Below are positions 26,795-36,678 of a stretch of 64,000 nt of DNA, in pieces. The notes below the pieces were generated by a model. It did not search any database. It had not been told where the DNA came from and saw nothing but the letters and a program-made list of their open reading frames with translations. The stretch lies in assembly GCA_013396655.1 (NCBI GenBank), contig WBMV01001018.1, forward strand, positions 3,763,863-3,827,862, written 5' to 3'. Numbering within the stretch: position 1 is the stretch's first letter; every line of letters starts with the position of its first letter. The translations under genes were made by a program, and so were the position numbers. This DNA is from Campylorhamphus procurvoides. Taxonomy: Eukaryota; Chordata; Aves; Passeriformes; Dendrocolaptidae.

Positions 26795-26808
26795 GCGCCC
26801 TCTGGCGG
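26795..26808 (-). promoter_or_regulatory. Candidate CTCF binding site
   Basis: Read on the minus strand the 14 bases are CCGCCAGAGGGCGC. They match the CTCF core consensus CCASYAGRKGGCRS at 13 of 14 positions; the third base is G instead of A. The site lies in the ARHGAP26-FGF1 interval, roughly 14 kb from one start codon and 18.5 kb from the other. Binding is inferred from the motif only. Confidence 0.45.
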
Positions 26809-27119
26809 CCGCGGCGCCTCCCTGCACCTCCCTCTTCCGCGGGATTTTCCCTGCTCCGTCATTTTATTAATCTTTTCCTTTATTAAAATCTCTGTTACCC
26901 TTATAAAGTAACTGTTTTCCTCCCTCGCCCAGAGACTGTTCAAAAGGGGAAAAGTGGCTTCTTATGAGTTTCTGGTTATCAAAATTCACCTCGTTATTCT
27001 AAACACCCTAATTTGCAGCAAAGGCAACAGAAAAGCTATGACAGTAGCGGGGTTCGTATGGTAAGAGTTCCCATCCCCACTAAAAGAGAAGAGCGCATTT
27101 AATAGAGCGCAATTCCTTA

Positions 27120-27280
27120 TTGAGTCCTTATATGTCATAAAACTGAAGAAAACAATTAAATATATTCTTAAATATAAATAATTTCATTTTATAGTTTTAC
27201 GTATTTAATGTAAAATTGATGTATTTAATATATTTTTTATATATTTAATATATAGAATATTTTTAAAAATAAAGACTGGC
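27120..27280. repeat. AT-rich low-complexity tract
   Basis: Nearly pure A/T sequence is dominated by TATTTAATATA-like words. It begins only about 250 bp after a very GC-rich patch. It has no recognisable gene content. Confidence 0.8.
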
Positions 27281-29639
27281 AAGTAGGGTGAAAAAATGGG
27301 TCTCTGATCTGTGGCCCTGAAGTTTTCACTCGTGTAGCACACCTCTGTAACATAGATCACACCACCTCTGACTGAAGTCCCTCGTAGTGGGTCCTGTCCC
27401 CATCACCTGTCCCGTGCTACCTTGTGCCACCTGCCCGCGGCACAGTGACTGCCGAAACCCCCTTCTTGCATTGCTGAACTGGGGATCCTGGGGAGAGGGA
27501 AATTCAGGTTTCCTCTGAGACTCATCACAGGGACCTTTAACGAGTTTTAGTCATGCAAAAACCCAATTCAGGCAGCCAAACATGCCGTGACAGTGCCCAC
27601 TCCTCTCACCATCCACTGTGAAGGGGCACGGATGTGTCTGCAGTGACATGTGCCCATGGGGACAGCGAGAGCCAGTGTCACATCCCAGATATCCATGTTC
27701 TGCCCCACTCCTGCCCATGAAGGGGTCACTCCTGCACCACCCCCCCCCAGAGCCACAGAGCCAGGCTCCCCTTCCCCAGTGCCCCACTGGCCTCTCTCAA
27801 CTTCATACAGGGGGGCTGAGAGACATAAATGGGATTAAAACAGTCAGTCCTGACAGTGCTGAGAGTGTGACACCAGGATGTCCCCAGGGATGTCCCCAGC
27901 AGCACTCCCAGGGCAGGGATGGGCAGGACACAGCACAGACCCCCTGAGCCCCACCATGTGCCTGCCTGTCCATCTCCTCTGGGCACTGGTGGGACACTCC
28001 CAGCTGGCTCGAGGGGGATGATGGGCAGGGCATCAGGGCTTTCAGTGGTTCTTTCCAAGGCTGCTACAAGCTCCGAGCATATTTTTAATGTATTTATCTC
28101 CCGTCAGCTTCCTGCCAGGCTGGTCTGGGGGGAAACAGGCAGAAAGAGGCAAATGGTGCTGGGGAGACTCCAAGTCTGCAGCTGAACCAGTGACAGCAAG
28201 AGGCCTGGGCATGGAGAGCATGAGGTGGCCATGGACTGGAGGGGTGACCAGGCTTGGTATGCTCACCACAACCAGCTTCCATCACCCCTCAGCTGCACAG
28301 AGAGGAGTGCAACAGAAAGGGCTCTGCAGCAAGAGAGGAGAAGGGTGGGAAGCAGGCATGGACCATGAGACAGTGGCAGGGTTTCACCCCATCCCACAGG
28401 CAGGCAGGCAAAGGTCCTGGGAGGGCCTCCAGGAAAGGGGGAGGCTGGATTCAATCCTTGTCTTTCACCTGGGCTGGAGTCCAGCCCCAAAATAGCCTTC
28501 CAAAAACAAGATCACATGAGAGGAAAAAAATAGCAAGGCGAAGGATTATCCATACTTCCTTGTCCTATGTGGGTGCAGAGCAGCAGCCGGCACTGCCAGC
28601 CGCAGTGTTGCTCCAGTGCCCGCCGGCTGACAGCAGCCACTGCCCAGGACCAGCACATTCCCAGTGCCTGTGCCCGTCTGAGGGACCCTGCCTTGCTCTG
28701 GAACACCCGTGAGTGCTGCGAGGGCTGTGGGTGCGATCGCTGTGGGAGCTGCTGGCCCCGGGAAGTGGAGCGAGGGGCAGGGTGACCCCAGCTTCCCAGC
28801 TGCCCCCACCACCCAGCTCTGCACACCCAGGCTGACCCTCAGGTGAGTGCCTCTTCCAGCATTCCCCATTTCCCCATGGCATAGCACCCTGCAGAGAGCC
28901 ACAGTCTCCTGGGGGCTTCGGAGTCCCTTCCCAAATAGTCTACACCACGCGGTCCTAGTTCCTGAACTCCTGGCCAAGCTTGTGGACTCGGCCACGTGTG
29001 TGGCACTGGGGAACAACTGAGGTTTCCTTTTCCTCCCTCCAACTCTGGCAGGAGGGGCTTTTTACTGTGATGCCATTCTCAGCTTGTGCTGGGCTGAGTG
29101 GCGCTCACAGTCCTTACAGGAATACCACACCAAGAGGGATGGAACCAAAGCCCAAGACTGGAAGATCTTATGGGTCTCATTTTAAACATGCAGAAGGTTT
29201 TGCCTAAGTTGTCTCTGCTGTGGGACCGTGGTTTGCAGGGATAGGGACCCACTGGGGCAGCAGGTGCTGGGGCTCAGCTGCCCACACAGGCACGGCCTGC
29301 GTGAGCTGGTGCCAGGCAGGGAGAAGCACCTACAGCTTCCTCGGGGCTCCATGGTTAATTATTCACTGTCCTTCAAACAACCCCGAGAGGTGTGTATTAT
29401 TCATGGGACTTGGAGCCGAGGAGACTGGTGGGTGTTTGAGGCAGTGAGGTGAAGAGGTTCCTTACCCCAGGCAGAGGCAGGAGCAGGAGAGGAACAGGAG
29501 CAGCAGCCAGGTGTCAAAATCAATCCCGAGAGACTGGGAAATACCATGGGCACCTGATGCAGCTGGGGATGCCCAGTCAGGGCCAGACTGGGGAGGGCAA
29601 GAGGATGCAGAGCTACTGCCAAGGTGGTGCCCCACAGTA

Positions 29640-29755
29640 CTCCCCATCCCCTCAGTACCTCCATCTCCTCAATGTCTCTATCACTGCAATGTCCCCCATC
29701 TCCATAGTGTCCCTATCCCTGCAGTGTGTCCCCATCCCTGCAGTGTGTCACATAC
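29640..29755. repeat. Short degenerate tandem repeat
   Basis: Units such as CCCTGCAGTGTGTCCCCAT and CTCCATAGTGTCCCTAT recur with a spacing of about 18-24 bp. The last two units are nearly identical. Confidence 0.6.
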
Positions 29756-30639
29756 CTCCAGCTCCTGGGGCAGGGCCCCGGGGCCACTGCAGTACTGTCA
29801 GTATCTGGGTTTCAGCCGAGCCTCTTCTCCATCATGCCCAGTGCAGGTCCCACTGTCCAAGCCCCTGTTTGGTCTGTGTCCATGCATCGTTCCAGCTGTT
29901 GGCATTGCCCCAGGGCTGTTTGCCTTCAGGTCAGGCAGAAAGGACACAGTTTGGCAGGACACCATCTGCAGAGCTCCGTGCCCTGCACCACACCAGGGCT
30001 GCTGAATGCCAACCACAACCAGGGTGCAAGGGGAGCCAGGCAAGTAGGGAAGGCTGGGGTGCAGTGAGGGCGCAGCCTCCCTGCAGCTCTGAAACAAGGG
30101 TGAGCGTTCCCTTGAGTGAGAAAATGGAGCAGCATTTCCTAATCTTCCTCATATCCTCAAAACCCCAGTGCCTTTCATCCAGGAGAGCCAGAGGCAAAGG
30201 CAGGACCGCTGTTCTGTGAGGTTCAGGAATGTTTGGATATATCTTTTTTAATATTATTATTTCCTGAAATAGCAGGAGGAAATATTGTGTGGGATTGTTC
30301 AAACTGGGGAGGGGGAAGAAATATTGATATAGCAGGAAAGCCCTGAGTCCACCTGTGCTGTGAGGTGCATTATGAGCCGTCCCCACCAGCCGCTGGTAAC
30401 CACAGTCAACAAGAGGATGTTTTATCCAAACGTCTGGGCTCAGGGCATTTCCAGCCCGGAATGCCTGTCCAAACAGACTGGCTCCACGTGAGCCGGGACT
30501 AAAAGCCTATTCTGGGGCGAGCCTTAGATAACGCAGCCTAAACACCACATCAAAGCGCTCATGGACCCCGGCCAAGCGCTGAAGTCATCGCTGGGCTTCG
30601 TTAGCACTGCAGCAGCAAACACACAGCGACCCACAGCCT

Positions 30640-30862
30640 CACCCCCCACGCAGCTGCACCCCAACCTGTACCCAGCCTGCACCCCTTGAGCCCACCACTG
30701 GCACCCCACAAACCCACCATCTCACTGCTGTCACCCCACGAGCCCACCCCGGCACCCTGGTGAGCTCACTGCTGTCACCCCACGAGCCCTGGCACTTCAT
30801 GAGCCCACGAGCCCACTCCTGGCACCTTAAGAGCCCACAAACCCAGCCCCGGCACCCCAGCA
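30640..30862. repeat. Degenerate tandem repeat (CACGAGCCCA type)
   Basis: The words GAGCCCAC, TGGCACCCCA and CTGCTGTCACCCCACGAGCC recur at roughly 20-45 bp spacing. It lies immediately to the left of the CpG-rich block. Confidence 0.6.
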
Positions 30863-31600
30863 AAGGCGATGCCCCGGCAGAGCCATCCTGCGGCATCGCC
30901 GCCAGACCCCGGCTCCATCCTCGGGGACACGGAGCTGCATTTTATCCGGCTGACAGCGCCCTCGGGAACACTTCGGCTTTTAAGGCCAAGCTCTCTCTGC
31001 CAGCGGGATCACAGCCGTGCCCTGTGGCCGTCCCTATCCCAGCTCCTTCTCGGCGGCTGCCCACGGGGAGGGCAGGGACTCCCGTGGGAAGGGGCACCCG
31101 GAGCTGAGCGGGGTCATCGCCTTCCAGAGGGTCCTGCATCAATATCCTGGGCCGCAGGGATGGGAGGGGGAAACGCGAGGGACCGGGATGCTGATGCTCC
31201 TCCAGCATTTGGGGTGTTGTCTCCGATGCTGCCGGCCCGGGTGGGCTCAGCCCCAGTCCCTGCCCACTGGGCTGACCCAAGGTCGGGCGGTGCAGGCAGG
31301 TGGACGCGCTGCCAGTGGATGCGATCGCGCACTGCCGCCCTCCTCACCCCCCCTCCGCATCCTCCCGCCGCTCCCCCGCCCCGAGGCAGCTCCTCCTCAT
31401 CCTCACCATCCCAGTTCCCTGCGCTCCACGCCGGTCCTCCCCGCGCCCACTCGCGGAGCNNNNNNNNNNNNNNNNNNNNNNNNNNNNNNNNNNNNNNNNN
31501 GGGGGGGGGTCGGGGAGCGGCGGGACCCGCACCGAGGGGGCGAGGCAGGCGGCGGGGCTGAGCCCACGGGAGGCTCTGACAGCCCCACGGATCCCCATCC
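30863..31600. promoter_or_regulatory. CpG-rich block containing an assembly gap, possible promoter
   Basis: CpG dinucleotides are frequent here and rare on both sides. The block is broken by 41 unresolved bases at 31460-31500 and continues with a G homopolymer. It lies about 14 kb upstream of the FGF1 start codon. FGF1 in mammals uses several far-upstream untranslated first exons with separate promoters, so an alternative FGF1 first exon or a non-coding RNA promoter are both possible. No TATA box or exon can be defined from sequence alone. Confidence 0.5.
31460..31500. other. Assembly gap (41 n)
   Basis: A run of n is directly followed by a G homopolymer (31501-31509) and more G runs, so the gap probably reflects a hard-to-sequence GC-rich or G-quadruplex-prone stretch. 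The true length is unknown. Confidence 0.95.
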
Positions 31601-32006
31601 CCATGCGTGCTCTGCCAACCCCACGGATCCCCCGCTGGAGGCTCTGAGATCCCCACGGGATGCTCGTACATGTTCCAGGGAGTCCCACGGGATGCTCTGG
31701 GTTCCCCATGGGATGCTCTGCCAGCCCCATGGATCCCCACGGGAGGCTCTGGGATCCTCCCAGGTTGCTCATACATGCCCCACGGGATGCCCTACCACCC
31801 CCATAGATCCCCATGAATCCCCATATGATGCTCTGCCACCCCAGTGGATTCCCACAGGATGCTCTGCCAGCCTCACAGACCCCCACGGGAGGCTCTGGGA
31901 CCCACATGGGATGCTAATACATGTCCTATGGATCCCCACGGGATGCTCTGCCATCCTCATGGATCCCCATATGATGCTCTGCCAGCCCCATGGATCCCCC
32001 TGGACC
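31561..32006. repeat. Minisatellite with mixed 21- and 31-bp units
   Basis: About 15 units carry the core CCCCACGGGATGCTCTGCCAG. Some have an additional 10-11 bp CCCCATGGATC element, which yields unit lengths near 21, 31 and occasionally 41 bp. The copies differ by substitutions at the ACGGG/ATGGG and CTCTGCCAG/CTCTGGGAT positions. The array keeps several frames open and explains the artificial long ORF across it. Confidence 0.88.
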
Positions 32007-32450
32007 AAGGAGGCAGAGGGAGGTTCTGGAGCACAGGAGAGGGCTGGGATGTGGGTAGGTAGCAGGTCCCTTCTCCAGGGACAGCTTTAGGGAGTTGGGA
32101 TCCTGCTCCCCACCGCTGGGACAAATCCCAACAAGTTCTGCAGGTGCTCCCAGACCCCGGGAGACAGGAGGGGGTCCACAGCCAGGAGTGTCATTCCAAA
32201 TGACAATCTCCACATTGCTGCAAATTCACCTAAAGCTCTGGGCAGAAGCAGAAGCCCAGATCAGAATTTCAATTGGAATATACAATAAACTAAAAACATT
32301 TTGCAAAACACAATATTTGTACCACTAAAAAAACCAAAACAAACTAACTAAAAAAAACCAAACAAGAATGATATAGAGCAGTGACACAGCACTATAAATA
32401 GTTCATTTTATATGTGAGAAACATAACAAAATCACAGAACCATCACTGAA

Positions 32451-32579
32451 AGTGTCCAAGGCCAGTTTGGGCAGGGCTTGGAGTAACCTGGGCTAGAGGA
32501 AGATGTCCCTGCCCATGGCAGGGGGTTGGAACTGGATAAGCTTTAAGGTCCCTTCCATCCCAAACCCTTCTAGGATTTA
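32451..32579 (+). mobile_element. CR1 LINE fragment (3' end)
   Basis: AGTGTCCAAGGCCAGTTTGG, TGTCCCTGCCCATGGCAGGG, GGTTGGAACTGGATAAGC and CCCAAACCCTTCTAGGATTT form a short CR1 terminus. Confidence 0.9.
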
Positions 32580-33329
32580 TAGCTGAAATAACACCACTGC
32601 AGTGATTATCCCAATGGGCCTGTCATCCCTGACTCCTCCTCACCATCTCATTCCGAGCTGGGAACTGTTCTCTCAGCCAAACCAAAGATGCCAAATATAA
32701 AGACAGATTGCTGCAAGCTCGAGTCACCCTGGCTTGGGGGTGCAGGTGCAGTCAGGGCTGAGCCCCCTGCACACCCCTGGGGTCACATGTCCCCAGTGCT
32801 GCCTTCCACCACCCGCAGCTTCTTGGCTTCTTTGGGCCCTTTAGCAAAGGGGAAACTCCCTGACTGAGCAGTGCAGAGGAGCAGCTCCCCATCCCTGCTG
32901 TGCTGACGTTCTGGGGTGCTGCAGGGCTTCAGCTCTGGAGCCGAGCATGGAGCTGATCGGGAATAAGGGCAAGGAGCTGTAGCCAGCTGCATGATGAGCT
33001 GCCTCAGCTGGGAGGAAGATCAAGGTCTCAGGAGTGGGAGGAAGGCCAGAGTCATTTAGGGAGCTTGGGAAGAAAAGTTTATCCCCTGGGCTGGGGTGGA
33101 GCTGAGAAGGAAAGTTTATCCAAAGGGCTTGCAGAGTTCTAGGTCTGGCTGGGGACCTTGGCAGACCTGAACTCTCTCCAGCCCAAATCCAAAGTGTGTG
33201 TTCCTGCACATCCTGAGCCCAGAAGCTGTAGGAAGTTGGGCTGACCCAGTGTGCAAGGAGAACAATTGGACATTGTGCTGTCTTATCACCGCTGAGCCCC
33301 CTCCAGCCCTGAGGAGCCCATTAAACTTT

Positions 33330-33720
33330 AGACCCCTCTTTGCGCAGACCTTCCCGTATGTCTCGTGTGCCTCTTCGGTCTCTCACCCCTTACCACCCTC
33401 CCCTGTTTTTGGTCTCCACTTCTCCTTTGGCCTCCCTCTTTATTTTGGCCTCCTGCCCTTTTCAACCTCTGAATTTCTTTTCCCTTCCCACCCTTTCTTG
33501 GCCCTGTACTCTTTTTCAGCCTCTATGTTTTCTGGCCTCACTTTTATTTCTGATCAATCTCTTTTTCTCTTGAACTCCTCAGCTTCTACCTTTTTTTCTC
33601 CTTAGCCTTCTTTGTGACTCTCCTTTTTTTCCAGGCTCCTTCTCATCTTTAGCCTCCATTTATCTTTTGGTCTTCTTTGCTTACTCCATCTCCAATCTTT
33701 TTGCCCCTTCTTTATTGGCC
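33330..33720 (+). repeat. Pyrimidine-rich tract, degenerate periodic
   Basis: Over about 390 bp the plus strand is overwhelmingly C and T, with recurring TTTTGGCCTCC and CTTTTTCAGCCTC words at about 25-30 bp spacing. This suggests an old degenerate tandem repeat more than simple composition bias. Confidence 0.65.
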
Positions 33721-35137
33721 TCAAAACACATTAGCACTTGTACTGTATCTTCCAACTCTTTCAGTAAATATTCCCTGAAGGGAGATGTATATTCCAGGGA
33801 GGTAAATGCTGCCCTGACCTTGTGGGCTACCCCTGAGTACCAGCACATCTCTCTTCTGGGCACAGTGGGCACTGACTCATGGCTGGGGCATTTTTAGGAA
33901 TCCTGTGTACATTGTTTGCCAGTGCAGAGCTGTCGGGAATTATCGTGAGGGCTGGAGGCCTGCCTCTCAAATAGAACTCTCACAATAGAAATCTCTTTAC
34001 AGAAGAATTTGTTGAAAACCAGTTCAGAGAGAGAGAGAAAGAGACACTCTGGCTTTGTCACAGTCTCTGCTGTGGATACAGGAATCCTCCCTCTCCCCCC
34101 TTGTTTTAGAAAGGTGCCTGACTTGGTGTTTCTCAGCAATGGCAGTTCCTATTTTTCCCTCATTTTCCAGCATTGGTGTCTGTTGGTTTAAAGCTGTTGG
34201 AGAACCAAAGCAGACACGGAAGTGCAGAGCAACTGCAGCAGCAGCCAGTGACTTGCAGGTTTTATATTCCTCAAATCCTGTTGGTGTTTAACAAGGCAGG
34301 TGGCACTGCCCACCAGGGGACAGGGACTTGGGTCATGGCAGCCGTGGCCTTCAGGCCAGGGAGGAGGCAGAGGCAGGCCTGTAGCGTGCAGAGTACCTGG
34401 CACCTGCAGGTGACAAAACTCTGGCTGTCACAAGACCTGCTTTTCTCTCTAGAAGCTGGCTAAGGAAAAGAGCATAATAGAACTATTCATTTCCAGCAGT
34501 TGAATGTGGCAGGTACGGGCTAAGACAGACCCTCACAGTGCCAGGGTTAGTATTTAGGAATTCCCTTCAAGAACAGAGGAGTTCCCTTTTCCCTGCTATT
34601 TGTGCTGACCCAAATCCCCAAACCCATTCCCTCATCTGGGGAGGGGTGACTGAGAACGCTGCCCAGGGACAGACCAAGCAGAGATCCTGTAGGCAGCGTT
34701 CCCAAGCCCACAGCATCCGAGCCTGGCAGCGAACCCTGAGGATAAATACCAGAAAAGAGGCAGAAAAGGGGTTGCTGCAGGAAGTGTCTCACAGAGTGCA
34801 GAAGCTGAGCTGGCTTCTGTGCCCAGGGTGCCACTGACTCACAGAGTGACATCCAAAACCTTTTCATCCCTGTCAGACTCCTTTCAGAAGCAGTGTCTGC
34901 TCTGAGGATTTGCCCTTTTTGCCCACAACAGTCTGGACACACAGTTCATACATGACTCATGACCGCTTGCGCTCACAAAGTCTGTCTTTGCTCCTGGCTC
35001 TTAATTTAGATCTGTGCCTCAAGATTTGAAATCTCAGATCTTTTCTCCCCACGTCGTTGGGGTTGGTAGATCTGCCTGTCCCACCTGCAGACCAGCCTTG
35101 CCTGCTCTCACCTGTGCAGGGACATTATTTCTGCACA

Positions 35138-35276
35138 ATCACAGAATGACAGAATCATTCAGGAGGGAAAAGCCCTCTTAAGATCATTGAGTCCAACTGT
35201 TCCCCCAGCACTGCCAAGAGCACCACTAACCAATGTCCCCAGGTGCCACATCTACACATTTGTTAATGCACCCAAT
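35138..35276 (-). mobile_element. CR1 LINE fragment
   Basis: Reversed CR1 3' end with a duplicated terminal octamer-type unit (AATCACAGAATGACAGAATC), followed by AAGATCATTGAGTCCAACTG and CAGGTGCCACATCTACACAT. Confidence 0.92.
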
Positions 35277-36513
35277 GTGGAGCCAGTCTGGCAGTGACCC
35301 CTGTGAGGGGCACGGTCCTGTACCCACTCTGATAGATGCAGTCCCTCCAGACACTCCCAGCCCAGGGGACCAGGCAGGCAGCTTGCCCAGCCTGCAAGCC
35401 CACCTTGGGGGCACAGTCACCCTTACCCATGCCTGTCTGACCCCTGCTCACAGAATGAGAGCAGGAACCTGAGCGAGTTGTTTTCCTCCTCCACTCTCAT
35501 CCTCGCTTGCCAGGGCGGACAGGAGGGGGAGATCTTTACTGTGACAAATCCTGCTCTGTGCATCCAAAGATGAACTCCAGATCCCAGCTATTTGCTTATT
35601 CCAGACACTCTGCAGACCATAAAACCCTGGAAAATGATGCTGATCAAGCTGATCACATGGGAGCTCAGTGCAGGCTAACCTGGCTGCTTCCTGTCCCTGT
35701 CCCTGCCACATGCTGCCTGGGACAGTCACCGTGGGCACAACCTTCTGCCTCCCTGCACCATGCAAGCAGGAGGTGGACAACCAACCACCCCTTCACATGT
35801 TTCCAAATCCCCCAGACCTGGCACGGGGCCATTCCTGTATCTGTGACTGGCAGATCCCAAGGCTGCTCTGCTTTTACCTAATCCAGTTATGGTTTTTCCC
35901 AGAGAGATCCATCATTACTTCTCCAACACCTGCACACCCTCACAAGGCATGTGGCTGTTGTGCACAAAACTGCTCGACTGGGTACATTTTCCTCTGGAAC
36001 TTCCATGTCCCTTTATACTTGAGTCTCAATTGCAGGTCAAATCTTGGACATAAAATACAAATACTTAACATCAAGTAAAACACTCTCCCTTCCTCTTCCT
36101 TAGTATTCCCATTGCTGCAGGGTGTTCACAAAAGCTTCCGGCTGATGGGTAGAGTTTACTGGCTGCCAGACTCCAAATGGGGATTTTGGAGCTCACACCT
36201 AAGCTGGTGTGGATGTGACCCTTACCAGGTGCACACGTGTAGGTGTCCATAAACCACAGTCGGGGAGTGCTCACTGACTCTGTGGGGATCTTACATCCCA
36301 GTGTGGGGCTGAAAACAGAGCTTATGAGTAAGAAAAAGGTAAAAACCCATTGGGGTCCTGGTCATGGCACCCCTGGCTGGGCAGGGGGCATAGCAACTGC
36401 TGTTCCCCAAACTCTGCCTTGTTGTCTCAAAGATTTTGGTTTAGCTTGGGTGCTTTTTTTCCACTTAGACAATCCAGGGCATCTTTCTGCCTCGATCACT
36501 GTGAGCATCACAG

Positions 36514-36678
36514 CAGAAAAGCTGTGGCTGCCCCATCTCTGGAAGTATTCAAAGCCAGGTTGGACTGGGCTTGGAGCAACCTGGTCTAGTGGAAGGTGTC
36601 CTTGCCCAGGGCAGCAGGGGTGGAATGACATAACCTCAAAGTGCCTTCCAGCTCAAACCATTCTGAAATTCTCTGATC
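36514..36678 (+). mobile_element. CR1 LINE fragment (3' end)
   Basis: AAAAGCTGTGGCTGCCCCAT, GGAGCAACCTGGTCTAGTGG and AAACCATTCTGAAATTCTCT follow in CR1 order. It is the same subtype as the copy at 25.5 kb. Confidence 0.92.

Larger units (their letters stand above)
13141..30859. other. Intergenic interval, ARHGAP26 side
   Basis: No exon can be supported here. The stretch contains CR1 fragments near 14.7, 15.5, 18.9, 20.4, 24.0 and 25.5 kb, an (AT)n run at 25.4 kb, a minisatellite at 26.56-26.78 kb with a CTCF-like site just after it, a very AT-rich patch at 27.12-27.28 kb, and short degenerate tandem repeats near 29.65 and 30.65 kb. An AT-rich unique segment at 14.04-14.35 kb could be a conserved element. 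The remaining parts (for example 15.7-18.8, 20.6-24.0 and 27.3-29.6 kb) show nothing I recognise. Confidence 0.7.

Noticed and set aside
26302..26911. Cysteine-rich open frames (161-194 codons) resembling a small secreted or keratin-associated protein.
   Set aside because: The Cys/Pro richness comes from the minisatellite translated in different frames. All three forward frames give similar low-complexity products.
29449..30219. A 256-codon open frame left of the CpG block.
   Set aside because: It overlaps a degenerate tandem repeat and encodes a low-complexity Cys/Pro/Ser-rich sequence unlike any known family.
31017..32090. A 357-codon plus-strand open frame in the CpG block.
   Set aside because: It crosses the assembly gap and the 21/31-bp minisatellite, and its product is repetitive without known domains.
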